From the NCBI RefSeq assembly GCF_900090295.1, contig NZ_LT607753.1, positions 1,488,001-1,552,000 on the forward strand: a stretch of 64,000 bases of DNA. The letters run 5' to 3'. The notes under the pieces are model-generated. The model was not told where the DNA came from. It saw nothing but the letters and a program-made list of their open reading frames with translations, and made no database searches. How positions within the stretch are numbered: the stretch's first letter is position 1; every line of letters begins with the position of its first letter. Position numbers and translations under genes: made by a program. This document shows, in pieces, positions 29,189 to 38,878 of this stretch. This stretch comes from Micromonospora coxensis. GTDB lineage: Bacteria; Actinomycetota; Actinomycetes; Mycobacteriales; Micromonosporaceae.

Positions 29189-30205
29189 GTGATCGGCCTG
29201 TGGGACACGACCGGCAACGAGGTGGTCAAGGCGCTCGCCGCGGAACGGCGCAGCGCGGGTGGGGTGGCCAGCGGCATGGCCCTCACCCTGATCGTGGTGG
29301 TGGACGAGAAGCGGGTCCGCGAGGCGGAGGCCGCCGCGACCATCGCCGCGGCGGCCCACCCGTGCCGGCTGCTGGTCGTCGTCCGCGCGGACGTCGAGCG
29401 GGAGCGCAACCGGCTGGACGCGGAGATCGTCGTCGGCGGCCGGCTCGGCCCGTGCGAAGCGGTGGTGACCCGGATGTACGGGCGGCTGGCCCTGCACGCC
29501 GAGTCGGTGGTGATGCCGCTGCTGGTGCCGGACGTCCCCGTGGTCACCTGGTGGCACGGCGAGCCGCCGCAGGAGATCGCCACCGACTTCCTCGGGGTGG
29601 TGGCCGACCGGCGGATCACCGACTCCGCGCAGGCCGCCGACCCGATCGAGGCGCTGCGGCAGCGGGCCCGGGACTACGCCCCGGGCGACACCGACCTGGC
29701 CTGGACCCGGATCACCCCGTGGCGCACCCTGGTCGCCGGGGCGTTCGACACCACCGAGGCGCGGGTCACCGACGCGACGGTGGTCGCGCCGCGCACCGAC
29801 CCGACGGCGGCGCTGATGCGCGGCTGGCTGGCCGCCCGGCTCGGCATCGACCCGCAGTGGCAGCACACCGACGAGCACCCCCGGATGCGCGAGGTGCAAC
29901 TGCGCTGCGCCAACGGCGACGAGCTGACCCTGACCCGCACCGACAGCCTGGCGGTCTTCCGGCGTACCGGTCAGGAGGACCGCACGCTGCCGCTGGTGCG
30001 CCGTCCGCTCGGCGACGAGCTGGCCGAGGAGCTGCGCCGGCTCGACGCCGACCAGGTGTACGCCGAGGCGCTGGGCGCCGCGGCCGGGCTGTCCGGCCTC
30101 GACCAGCGCCCCGCCCAGCGGGTGCACGTCTGGAAGGACCCGGCGACCGCGCGGCGCGCCGAGGCCGGGGTGACCGCCCACGCGGGCACCAGCGCCGGCA
30201 GTTGA
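29189..30205 (+). CDS. opcA: OpcA, glucose-6-phosphate dehydrogenase assembly protein
   Basis: 338 aa, normal for the actinobacterial/cyanobacterial family that assembles or activates Zwf. Typical stretches are GLWDTTGNEVVKALAAERR at the N-terminus, VVTRMYGRLALHAESVVMPL and PDVPVVTWWHGEPP. No catalytic motif is known. GTG 29189 is preferred over GTG 29183 because GGGAGG lies about 6 nt before it. Between zwf and pgl, as in other actinobacteria. Confidence 0.94.
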   Translation: MIGLWDTTGNEVVKALAAERRSAGGVASGMALTLIVVVDEKRVREAEAAATIAAAAHPCRLLVVVRADVERERNRLDAEIVVGGRLGPCEAVVTRMYGRLALHAESVVMPLLVPDVPVVTWWHGEPPQEIATDFLGVVADRRITDSAQAADPIEALRQRARDYAPGDTDLAWTRITPWRTLVAGAFDTTEARVTDATVVAPRTDPTAALMRGWLAARLGIDPQWQHTDEHPRMREVQLRCANGDELTLTRTDSLAVFRRTGQEDRTLPLVRRPLGDELAEELRRLDADQVYAEALGAAAGLSGLDQRPAQRVHVWKDPATARRAEAGVTAHAGTSAGS

Positions 30206-30349
30206 CCGCCGTGGGCGCGGGTGGGAGCCGTCCGGCTGCCGTCCGCGCCGACGGGCGCGGGCGAGGGCCCGCGACCCACGGGCCGACCGGCCCCGGGCAC
30301 GACGAGACAGGGACCGCGTGGACGCGGTCGCGAGACGAAGGCACAACAC

Positions 30350-31120
30350 ATGAGTGAGGCGAGTGTCGCCGTCCACGCCGATGCCGATCTGCTGGCGCAG
30401 GCGGTGGCGGCCCGGCTGGTGGTGAAGCTGCTCGACGCGCAGGCCGAACGGGGTCAGGCGTCGGTGGTGCTGACCGGCGGGCGGATCGCCGCGGCGGTCT
30501 ACCGGGCGGTGGCCGCGCTGCCGGCCCACGACGCGGTCGACTGGTCCCGGGTGGACGTCTGGTGGGGCGACGAGCGTTTCCTGCCCGCCGGGGACCCGGA
30601 GCGCAACGAGACGCAGGCGCGGGCCGCGCTGCTGGACGCCGTGCCGCTGGACCCGGCCCGGGTGCACCCGATGCCGGCCTCGGACGGCCCGGCCGGGGCG
30701 GACCCGGAGGCGGGGGCCGCCGCGTACGCCGAGGAGCTGGCCCGGGCGGCGCGCCCCGGGCACGCCGCGCTGCCCCACTTCGACGTGCTGATGCTCGGCG
30801 TCGGCGAGGACGGGCACGTGGCGTCGGTCTTCCCGGAGCACCCGGTGCACCACGACAACCGGCCGGTCAGCGCCGTGCGGGGCAGCCCGAAGCCGCCGCC
30901 GCTTCGCACCACGCTGACCCTGCCGACGATCAACACCGCCGAGGAGGTCTGGCTGGTGGCCAGCGGCGCGGACAAGGCCCGGGCGGTGGGCATGGCGCTG
31001 GCCGGGGCGGGGCCGGTGCAGCTGCCGGCGGCGGGCGTGCGGGGGGTCGCGCGGACCCTCTGGCTGCTGGACCGGGCGGCGGCGGCCGACGTGCCGCCGC
31101 GCTCACGCAGCCTGCGCTGA
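30350..31120 (+). CDS. pgl: 6-phosphogluconolactonase
   Basis: 256 aa, the NagB-like lactonase that follows Zwf in the oxidative pentose-phosphate pathway. Motifs: VVLTGGRIAAAVY (phosphate-binding loop), VDVWWGDERFLPAGDPERNE (the WxDER(F/Y)xP core), FDVLMLGVGEDGHVASVFPEH (conserved Gly-Glu-Asp-Gly-His with catalytic residues). ATG 30350 lies 145 bp after opcA; a weak GAAGG ribosome site precedes it. A hairpin terminator closes the operon. Confidence 0.95.
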   Translation: MSEASVAVHADADLLAQAVAARLVVKLLDAQAERGQASVVLTGGRIAAAVYRAVAALPAHDAVDWSRVDVWWGDERFLPAGDPERNETQARAALLDAVPLDPARVHPMPASDGPAGADPEAGAAAYAEELARAARPGHAALPHFDVLMLGVGEDGHVASVFPEHPVHHDNRPVSAVRGSPKPPPLRTTLTLPTINTAEEVWLVASGADKARAVGMALAGAGPVQLPAAGVRGVARTLWLLDRAAAADVPPRSRSLR

Positions 31121-31130
31121 GACGACAGCG

Positions 31131-31166
31131 AGGAGCCCCGGCCCCCTGCGGGAGGACCGGGGCTCC
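31131..31166. terminator. Terminator between convergent pgl and rbpA
   Basis: GGAGCCCCGG (31131-31140) pairs with CCGGGGCTCC (31157-31166) around a 16-nt loop. It lies 10 bp after the pgl stop and 6 bp before the rbpA stop, so it can serve both directions. Confidence 0.8.
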
Positions 31167-31172
31167 GGCGCG

Positions 31173-31517
31173 TCAGTCGCGGCCGCGACGCCGGCGCAGC
31201 GCCGCGAGGGCCTCGGCGAGGATGGCCTCCCCCTCGGCGTCGCTGCGCCGCTCCTTCACGTACGCCAGGTGGGTCTTGTAGGGCTCGGGGCGGGCCCGGC
31301 CGGGCGGGTTGTCGGCGTCCCGGCCGGCGGGCAGGCCGCAGCGGGGGCAGTCCCAGAGGGCGGGGACGTCGGCGTCGGACGCCATCCGGATCTGGGTGGC
31401 GTGCCCGTTGCGGCACCAGTAGGTCACCGCCCGGCGGGGCGCCAACTGGTAACGCTCGGCGGGGCGCTCCGGGGTCGAACCGACCCGTGCGCCCCGGATG
31501 ATGTTGACACTCGGCAC
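31173..31517 (-). CDS. rbpA: RNA polymerase-binding protein RbpA
   Basis: 114 aa. RbpA binds RNA polymerase holoenzyme and the principal sigma factor in actinobacteria, helps open promoters, and affects rifampicin tolerance. Visible: N-terminal NIIRGARVGS, the zinc-binding core YWCRNGHATQ...WDCPRCGLPAG, the basic linker and the sigma-interacting C-terminal helix EPYKTHLAYVKERRSDAEGE. GTG 31517 is chosen over the longer frame because AGGAG lies 9 nt upstream and the start is family-typical. Confidence 0.94.
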   Translation of the reverse strand: MPSVNIIRGARVGSTPERPAERYQLAPRRAVTYWCRNGHATQIRMASDADVPALWDCPRCGLPAGRDADNPPGRARPEPYKTHLAYVKERRSDAEGEAILAEALAALRRRRGRD

Positions 31518-31591
31518 GGCTGCTCGCTCCTGTCCGTCGGAGGGGACCACCGCCCGGAGGGGGAGGGCGGCGGCGACGCGGTGCACAAAAG

Positions 31592-31628
31592 AATCTGCGC
31601 GCGGTCCGTAACGGACCGCGCGCAGATT
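31592..31628 (-). terminator. Intrinsic terminator of the gap-pgk-tpiA-secG operon
   Basis: A perfect 18-bp inverted repeat (31592-31609 with 31611-31628) followed on the minus strand by TTCTTTTG, an unusually good U-tract for a high-GC genome. It lies 22 bp after the secG stop and before the rbpA gene. Confidence 0.92.
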
Positions 31629-31650
31629 GTACGCCGAGACTCCGACGGGA

Positions 31651-31911
31651 TCAGGCCCCGCTGCTGAGCTGGAGCCGGAGCCAGAGGCCCAGCCCGACGA
31701 TGCAGGCGAACCAGATGATGCTCACCAGGACGGTGTAGCGGTCCAGGTTCTTCTCGGCCACCGACGAGCCGGCCAGGCTGGAGCTGACCCCACCGCCGAA
31801 CATGCTCGACAGCCCGCCGCCCTTACCGCGGTGCAGCAGGATCAGCATGGTGAGCAGAACGCTCGTGATGACCAGCAACACGATCAACGTGTATGCGAAC
31901 CAGATCGGCAT
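31651..31911 (-). CDS. secG: SecG, preprotein translocase subunit
   Basis: 86 aa with two transmembrane helices: residues 4-26 and 60-80. Between them is the Gly/Ser-rich cytoplasmic loop GKGGGLSSMFGGGVSSSLAG characteristic of SecG. It is an accessory subunit of SecYEG. As in many actinobacteria, it follows tpiA, with a 95-bp gap. Confidence 0.94.
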   Translation of the reverse strand: MPIWFAYTLIVLLVITSVLLTMLILLHRGKGGGLSSMFGGGVSSSLAGSSVAEKNLDRYTVLVSIIWFACIVGLGLWLRLQLSSGA

Positions 31912-32006
31912 GGCTGGGGTCAGTCCTCTCGTTACGATCCTCGCCCGGACAGATCGGGCACGGCGGCACCGACCGGTGGACGGGCGGAGTCAAGGATAGC
32001 GAGCGA

Positions 32007-32798
32007 TCAGCGGGCCGTGTGCTCCGGGAACCGGCAGATCTTCGCGAACTCCTCGGCATCCAGGCTGGCGCCGCCGACCAGGGCCCCGTCGACGTCCGGC
32101 TGGGCCATGATCGCCGCGACGTTCGAGGACTTGACCGAGCCGCCGTAGAGGATCCGGACCTGGTCCGCGGTGCCCTGGTCGTAGGTCTCGACCAGCCGCT
32201 TGCGGACCTCGCCGCAGACCTCCTGGGCGTCCTCCGGCGTGGCGGTCTTGCCGGTGCCGATCGCCCAGACCGGCTCGTACGCCACGACGACCTGGGTGAC
32301 CTGCTCGGCGGTGAGCCCCTTGAGGGCGCCGTCGAGCTGGTCGCAGCAGTGCGGCACGTGCCGCAGCTGCTCCCGGATCTCCAGGCCCTCGCCGATGCAG
32401 AGGATCGGGGTGAGCCCGTTGGCCAGCGCGGCGGCCACCTTGGCGTTGACGACCGCGTCGTCCTCGTAGTGGTACGCGCGCCGCTCCGAGTGCCCGACCA
32501 CCACGTACGTGCAGCCCAGCTTGGCCAGCATCGCCCCGGAGATGTCCCCGGTGTACGCGCCCGACTGGTACGGCGACAGGTCCTGCGCGCCGTAGCCGAT
32601 GAGCAGCTTGTCGCCGTCCACCGCGGTCTGCACGGTGCGCAGGTCGGTGAAGGGCGGCAGGACCACCGTCTCGACGTCGGTGAGCTGCTTCTCGGTGAGG
32701 CTCGCGGCCAGCTTCTGCACCAGCAGGTTGGCCTCGAGGTGGTTGAGGTTCATCTTCCAGTTGCCGGCCATCAGCGGCCGGCGGGTGACGCTCGCCAT
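32007..32798 (-). CDS. tpiA: Triose-phosphate isomerase
   Basis: 263 aa, a (beta/alpha)8 barrel interconverting dihydroxyacetone phosphate and glyceraldehyde 3-phosphate. Catalytic residues are visible: NWKMN (Lys), VGHSERR (His) and [20 protein letters not shown] (Glu and the flexible loop); ILYGGSVK and [12 protein letters not shown] bind phosphate. Its ATG overlaps the pgk stop (TGATG), so the genes are translationally coupled. Confidence 0.97.
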   Translation of the reverse strand: MASVTRRPLMAGNWKMNLNHLEANLLVQKLAASLTEKQLTDVETVVLPPFTDLRTVQTAVDGDKLLIGYGAQDLSPYQSGAYTGDISGAMLAKLGCTYVVVGHSERRAYHYEDDAVVNAKVAAALANGLTPILCIGEGLEIREQLRHVPHCCDQLDGALKGLTAEQVTQVVVAYEPVWAIGTGKTATPEDAQEVCGEVRKRLVETYDQGTADQVRILYGGSVKSSNVAAIMAQPDVDGALVGGASLDAEEFAKICRFPEHTAR

Positions 32799-33997
32799 CA
32801 GTTCTCCAGGGCCGCGATGCCGGGGAGGGTCTTGCCCTCCAGGTACTCCAGGGACGCGCCGCCGCCGGTCGAGATGTGCCCGAAGGAGGACTCGTCCAAC
32901 CCCAGCGCACGGACCGCCGCGGCGGAGTCACCGCCGCCGACCACGCTGAACGCGTCGGCCTTGGTGATCGCCTCGGCGACCCCGCGGGTGCCGTTGGCGA
33001 ACGCGGCCATCTCGAACACGCCCATCGGGCCGTTCCAGAAGATGGTCTTCGCCTGCGAGAGCGCGGCGGCGAAGCCGGCCACCGTCTCCGGGCCGATGTC
33101 CAGGCCGAGCCGGTGGCTCGGGATGCCGTCGGCGCGCACCGTGTCGTGCGCGGCGTCCGGGGCGAAGGCGTCCGCGGCCACCACGTCGACCGGGAGCATG
33201 ATCTTGCCCGCGGAGCGCTCCAGGAGGTTGCCGCAGGTCTCGACCATCTCCTCCTCCAGCAGCGAGGTGCCCACCTCGTGGCCCTGGGCCTTGAGGAAGG
33301 TGAAGCACATCCCGCCGCCGATGAGCAGCCGGTCGACCTTCGGCAGCAGGGCCTCGATCACCGCCAGCTTGTCGGAGACCTTCGACCCGCCGAGCACCAC
33401 CACGTACGGGCGCTCCGGCTCGCCGGTCAGCTTGGAGAGCACCTCCACCTCGCGCAGCACCAGGCGGCCGGCCGCGTGCGGCAGCCGCGCCGGCACGTCG
33501 TAGACGCTGGCGTGCTTGCGGTGCACCGCGCCGAACGCGTCGTCGACGTACGCCTCGCCGAAGGCGGCGAGCTGGTCGGCGAAGGCGCCCCGCTCGGCCT
33601 CGTCCTTACTGGTCTCCCCCTTGTTGAAGCGGAGGTTCTCCAGCAGGGCGACCTGGCCGTCGGCCAGGCCCTCCACCGTGGAGCGCGCCGAGTCGCCGAC
33701 GGTGTCGGTGGCGAAGTGCACCGGCGCGCCGAGCAGCTCACCGAGCCGCCCGGCGACCGGGCGGAGGCTGAACTGCGGGGCCGGCTCGCCCTTCGGGCGG
33801 CCCAGGTGCGAGCAGACGACCACCTTGGCGCCGGCCTGGACCAGCGCGCCCAGGGTCGGCAGGACGGCCCGGATCCGGCCGTCGTCGGTGATCTCACCGG
33901 TCTGCTTGTCGAGTGGGACGTTCAGGTCGGCGCGCACGAGCACGCGCCGACCCGACACCCCCTCGGCGAGCAGGTCGTCGAGGTTGCGGATGCTCAC
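32798..33997 (-). CDS. pgk: Phosphoglycerate kinase
   Basis: 399 aa, normal length. Two Rossmann-like lobes: N-terminal [14 protein letters not shown] and [13 protein letters not shown] bind 3-phosphoglycerate; C-terminal [30 protein letters not shown] and [15 protein letters not shown] bind ATP. GTG 33997 is preceded by GGAGG about 11 nt upstream. It lies 52 bp after gap and overlaps tpiA. Confidence 0.97.
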   Translation of the reverse strand: MSIRNLDDLLAEGVSGRRVLVRADLNVPLDKQTGEITDDGRIRAVLPTLGALVQAGAKVVVCSHLGRPKGEPAPQFSLRPVAGRLGELLGAPVHFATDTVGDSARSTVEGLADGQVALLENLRFNKGETSKDEAERGAFADQLAAFGEAYVDDAFGAVHRKHASVYDVPARLPHAAGRLVLREVEVLSKLTGEPERPYVVVLGGSKVSDKLAVIEALLPKVDRLLIGGGMCFTFLKAQGHEVGTSLLEEEMVETCGNLLERSAGKIMLPVDVVAADAFAPDAAHDTVRADGIPSHRLGLDIGPETVAGFAAALSQAKTIFWNGPMGVFEMAAFANGTRGVAEAITKADAFSVVGGGDSAAAVRALGLDESSFGHISTGGGASLEYLEGKTLPGIAALEN

Positions 33998-34049
33998 CGA
34001 GCTAGGCCTCCGTTCGGGACTGCGGGGCTCGCCAGCTCACTCCTCGCAC

Positions 34050-35315
<1,266 letters not shown>

Positions 35316-35318
35316 CTA

Positions 35319-36299
35319 TCAGACCACGAGCATGTCCGGCGTGACGGCCGCTTCCGTATCCGGGATGCCCAGGTCACGGGCGCGCTTGTCGGCCAGCGCC
35401 AGCAACCGGCGGATCCGGCCCGCGATGGCGTCCTTGGTCAGCGGCGGGTCGGCCAGCGCGCCCAGCTCCTCCAGCGAGGCCTGCCGGTGCTCCAGACGCA
35501 GCCGCCCGGCCGAGGTGAGGTGGTTCGGCGCGTCGTCGGCGAGGATCTCCAGCGCCCGGGTCACCCGGGCGGCGGCGGCCACCGCCGCGCGCGCCGACCG
35601 GCGCAGGTTGGCGTCGTCGAAGTTGGCCAGCCGGTTGGCCGTCGCCCGCACCTCGCGGCGCACCCGCCGCTCCTCCCAGGCCAGCACACTGGAGTGCGCG
35701 CCGATGCGGGTGAGCAGCGCGGCGATCGCGTCGCCGTCCTTGACCACCACCCGGTCCACCCCGCGCACCTCGCGGTTCTTGGCGGTGATGCCGATCCGGC
35801 GGGCCGCGCCGACCAGGGCCAGCGCCGACTCCGGGCCGGGGCAGGTGATCTCCAGGGCGCTGGAGCGGCCCGGCTCGGTCAGCGAGCCGTGCGCCATGAA
35901 CGCGCCACGCCACGCCGAGACCGCGCAGCAGACGTTCGCCGCCACCACGTGCGGCGGCAGGCCCCGCACCGGACGGCCACGCACGTCCAGCAGGCCGGTC
36001 TGCCGGGCCAGCGCCTCGCCGTCCTTGACCACCCGGACGATGAAGTGGCTGCCCTTGCGCAGCCCGCCCGAGGCGAGCACGTGGATCTCGCTGGGATAGC
36101 CGTACACCTCGGCGATCTCCCGGCGCAGCCGCCGGGCCACCGCCCCGGTGTCCAACTCGGCCTCCACCACCACCCGACCGGAGACGATGTGCAGCCCGCC
36201 GGCGAAGCGGAGCAGCGCGGCCATCTCCGCCCGTCGGCAGCAGGGCTTGGGCACGTCGACCCGACTCAGCTCGTCCTTGACCGCAGCCGTCATCGCCAT
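35319..36299 (-). CDS. whiA: WhiA, sporulation and cell-division regulator
   Basis: 326 aa. The N-terminal LAGLIDADG-homing-endonuclease-like domain ([22 protein letters not shown]) lacks nuclease activity in this family; the C-terminal helix-turn-helix has [25 protein letters not shown]. In Streptomyces WhiA with WhiB controls sporulation septation. ATG 36299 has GGAGGGG 6 nt upstream and gives the typical [14 protein letters not shown] start. Last of the rapZ-yvcK-whiA set. Confidence 0.95.
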   Translation of the reverse strand: MAMTAAVKDELSRVDVPKPCCRRAEMAALLRFAGGLHIVSGRVVVEAELDTGAVARRLRREIAEVYGYPSEIHVLASGGLRKGSHFIVRVVKDGEALARQTGLLDVRGRPVRGLPPHVVAANVCCAVSAWRGAFMAHGSLTEPGRSSALEITCPGPESALALVGAARRIGITAKNREVRGVDRVVVKDGDAIAALLTRIGAHSSVLAWEERRVRREVRATANRLANFDDANLRRSARAAVAAAARVTRALEILADDAPNHLTSAGRLRLEHRQASLEELGALADPPLTKDAIAGRIRRLLALADKRARDLGIPDTEAAVTPDMLVV

Positions 36300-36353
36300 T
36301 GTGCGCCCCTCCACGGACCGGTACCGGCGTGTCGCCGGTGATTACGTACGTGC

Positions 36354-37316
36354 TTAACGATCGGCGCCCAGGACAGGCACCAGCGCGGCGCCCAGGGCGG
36401 CAGGGTCGTGCCGGGCAGAGCCGTCGTCGACGGCGACGGGGGCGAGCACCAGCCGGGCACCCAGCGATTCTGCCGCACGGGCGACCGGTTCGGGATCACC
36501 CACCGCCTTCGAATCGGCCAGCACGAAGTCGACCGTGAGCTGCGGAAGGTACCAGTGCAGGGCGGCCAGGTGGTCGGCGACGGAGAGCCCGAGGGTCTCC
36601 TTCTCCGCCGCCAGGTTGAGGGTGACCAGCCGTCGGGCCGGGCTGGCGACGATGGCGGCGGCCAGCCCGGGCACCAGCAGGTGCGGCAGCACGCTGGTGT
36701 ACCAGCTGCCCGGGCCGAAGATCAGCCAGTCCGCCCCGCCGACGGCGTCGACCGCCTCGGCGCAGGCGACCGGGGCGTCCGGGGTGAGCCGCAGCGACTC
36801 CACCCGGCCGGTGGTCACCGCGACCTGGTGCTGCCCGCGTACGGTGCGCACCTCGCCGGGGCGCTCCGGATCGGCGCCGCGTACCCGGGCCTCGATGCCG
36901 ACCGGCTGCGGCGACATCGGCAGCACCCGGCCGACCGCGTCGAGCATCGCCCCGGCGTGCTCCAGCGCGGCCACCGGGTCGCCGAGCTGCTCCATCAGGC
37001 CGCAGAGCACCAGGTTGCCCACCGCGTGCCCGGCCAGGCCGTCGCCGCCGTCACCGGCGAAGCGGTGCTGGAACAGCCCGGCGCTGCGCCGGGTGGCCGG
37101 GTGGTCGCCGGCCAGCGCGACGAGGGCCTGCCGCAGGTCGCCGGGGGGCAGGCCGCCGCGCTCGGCGCGCAGCCGGCCGCTGGAGCCGCCGTCGTCGCCG
37201 ACGGTGACCACGGCGGTGATGTCCAGGTCGAGTTCTCCCGTGCAGTGCCGCAGGGCACGCAGCGAGGCGGAGAGACCGTGTCCTCCGCCGAAGGCGACCA
37301 CCTTCGTCGCCGCCAC
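36354..37316 (-). CDS. yvcK: YvcK/CofD-family (gluconeogenesis factor) protein
   Basis: 320 aa. The Rossmann-like family is shown by VVAFGGGHGLSASLRALR at the N-terminus, VVTVGDDGGSSGRLR, GHAVGNLVLCGL and ADWLIFGPGSWYTSVLPHLL. YvcK binds UDP-GlcNAc in Bacillus and supports cell-wall metabolism during gluconeogenic growth. GTG 37316 overlaps the rapZ stop (TAGTG). Neighbours match the conserved triad. Confidence 0.93.
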   Translation of the reverse strand: MAATKVVAFGGGHGLSASLRALRHCTGELDLDITAVVTVGDDGGSSGRLRAERGGLPPGDLRQALVALAGDHPATRRSAGLFQHRFAGDGGDGLAGHAVGNLVLCGLMEQLGDPVAALEHAGAMLDAVGRVLPMSPQPVGIEARVRGADPERPGEVRTVRGQHQVAVTTGRVESLRLTPDAPVACAEAVDAVGGADWLIFGPGSWYTSVLPHLLVPGLAAAIVASPARRLVTLNLAAEKETLGLSVADHLAALHWYLPQLTVDFVLADSKAVGDPEPVARAAESLGARLVLAPVAVDDGSARHDPAALGAALVPVLGADR

Positions 37317-38236
37317 TACTCCCGCCCCAGGTCCCGGTGCTGCGCGTTGGCGGCGAGCCCGGACTGGCGCAGCCGGCCGGCGAGTTCCTCGGCGATGGCG
37401 ACACTGCGGTGCTTGCCGCCGGTGCAGCCGACCGCCACCGTCAGGTAGCGCTTCCCCTCCCGCTCGAACCCGGCGGTGGTGGCGTTGACCAGGTCGGCGT
37501 ACGACGACACGAAGGCGTCCGCCCCCTCCTGGCCGAGCACGTACGCGCTGACCGCCTCCTCCCGCCCGGTGTGCTCGCGCAGCTCGGGCACCCAGTACGG
37601 GTTGGGCAGGAACCGGGCGTCGAGCACGAAGTCGGCGTCCGGCGGCAGCCCGTACTTGAAGCCGAAGGAGATCACGGTGACCCGCAGCCGGCGGGCGTCC
37701 TCGCCGCCGAACAGCTCCTCGACGCGGCGGCGGAGCTGGTTGACGTTGAGGTGGCTGGTGTCGATGATCACGTCGGCCTGGTCGCGGGCCTCCTCCAGCA
37801 GGCCACGCTCCACGGCGATGCCGTCGGCCAGCCGCCCCTCCCCCTGCAACGGGTGCGAGCGCCGCACGCTCTCGAACCGGCGGATCAGCACCTCGTCGTC
37901 GGCGTCGACGAAGATCACCCGGGGCGAGAAGCCGCGCTCCTTCAGCTCCCGGATCGCCCCGGCCAGGTCGGTGGAGAAGGCCCGCGAGCGCACGTCGAGC
38001 ACCATCGCGGTGCGCCGGGCGGCCCCGCCGGCCTTGACCGCCAGCTCGGCCATGTCCAGCAGCAGCGCCTGGGGCAGGTTGTCCACCACGTAGTACCCGA
38101 CGTTCTCCAGCGCCCGGGCCACGGTGCTGCGGCCGCCGCCGGACAGGCCGGTGACCACCACCAGCGAGGTGTCCGACTCCGCCGTCGCCGTGCCGTCGCC
38201 CGGGGCGTACCCGTCGGCAGTCCGCGCCTCGCTCAC
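37316..38236 (-). CDS. rapZ: RapZ/YvcJ-family nucleotide-binding RNase adapter
   Basis: 306 aa from GTG 38236. N-terminal P-loop GLSGGGRST (about 29-37), with Arg where Escherichia has Lys, a change I believe is common in actinobacteria; NVGYYVVDNLP follows. The C-terminal domain carries FGFKYGLPPDADFVLDARFL and GCTGGKHRSVAI, a phosphate or UDP-GlcNAc-binding site. RapZ binds small RNAs and recruits RNase E in E. coli; the actinobacterial target is unknown. First gene of the triad. Confidence 0.93.
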   Translation of the reverse strand: MSEARTADGYAPGDGTATAESDTSLVVVTGLSGGGRSTVARALENVGYYVVDNLPQALLLDMAELAVKAGGAARRTAMVLDVRSRAFSTDLAGAIRELKERGFSPRVIFVDADDEVLIRRFESVRRSHPLQGEGRLADGIAVERGLLEEARDQADVIIDTSHLNVNQLRRRVEELFGGEDARRLRVTVISFGFKYGLPPDADFVLDARFLPNPYWVPELREHTGREEAVSAYVLGQEGADAFVSSYADLVNATTAGFEREGKRYLTVAVGCTGGKHRSVAIAEELAGRLRQSGLAANAQHRDLGRE

Positions 38237-38381
38237 TCCCGCAACCCCCGGTGTCCGTGGCGCCGGGCCTGGTCCCCCGGCCGCGCATGGTCGACCCACG
38301 ACTCTATCCCGGCGGGTGGGGTCGATCGTCGCTCGCCCGTCGGGACGGCGGCGCGTCGTCTCCCCGACACCACCCGCCCCC

Positions 38382-38411
38382 TTGATAACGATCAGTGATC
38401 GTTAATACACT
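38382..38411 (+). promoter_or_regulatory. Promoter with a perfect 19-bp operator in its spacer
   Basis: -35 TTGATA (38382-38387) and -10 TACACT (38406-38411) are 18 bp apart. The palindrome TAACGATCA-G-TGATCGTTA (38386-38404) fills the spacer. This is a typical site for a dimeric TetR-type repressor. The regulator gene is not adjacent. Confidence 0.8.
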
Positions 38412-38454
38412 CTCTGCGATCATTGCAGGTCAGGCCGAGCGCAGAGGAGACGCC

Positions 38455-38793
38455 ATGCACGATCTCGCGGACAGGAACAAGTACGTCGGCTTCCTGTTCA
38501 TGCGGATCAGCCCCGAGTACTTCGCCCTCGGGCGGGAGGGCATCCACGAGGTGTCCGCCGAGCACGCCCGCGACCTGGCGAAGTTCGCCAAGCAGCTGAC
38601 CCACGTCGTCTGCACCGGGGTCAACGGCCGGTACGACCAGGTGACCATGGTCGAGGCCGACACCCTGGAGGAGATCAACGCGGCGGCGACCGCGTTCCGG
38701 ATGGGCAACAAGGCCAGGTACATCGAGATCGTCGACATCGTGGTGGGGATGAAGGCCCCGCCGCGCGCGCTGGCCAACCGGTCGATGGACTGA
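38455..38793 (+). CDS. Small conserved protein under operator control, function unknown
   Basis: 112 aa, no signal or membrane segment. The pattern of beta strands (KYVGFLFMRIS, HVVCTGVNGRYDQVTMVEAD, KARYIEIVDIVVGM) and helices (SAEHARDLAKFAKQL, TLEEINAAATAFRMG) suggests a ferredoxin-like dimeric alpha/beta-barrel, as in GYD or EthD-like proteins; this is inference. GAGGAG lies about 5 nt before ATG 38455. It stands alone between divergent rapZ and downstream recQ, with a strong regulated promoter. I do not recognise a named family. Confidence 0.75.
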   Translation: MHDLADRNKYVGFLFMRISPEYFALGREGIHEVSAEHARDLAKFAKQLTHVVCTGVNGRYDQVTMVEADTLEEINAAATAFRMGNKARYIEIVDIVVGMKAPPRALANRSMD

Positions 38794-38866
38794 CCGGGTG
38801 GCCCGCCGGGCCCGACGCGTCCGGGCCCGGCGGGTCGGCGCGGGCGGCGGTGTCGGGGTCGGCTCG

Positions 38867-38872
38867 TAGACT
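38867..38872 (+). promoter_or_regulatory. -10 box for a leaderless recQ transcript
   Basis: TAGACT lies 6 nt before GTG 38879, with no Shine-Dalgarno sequence. Confidence 0.5.
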
Positions 38873-38878
38873 CCCCGG

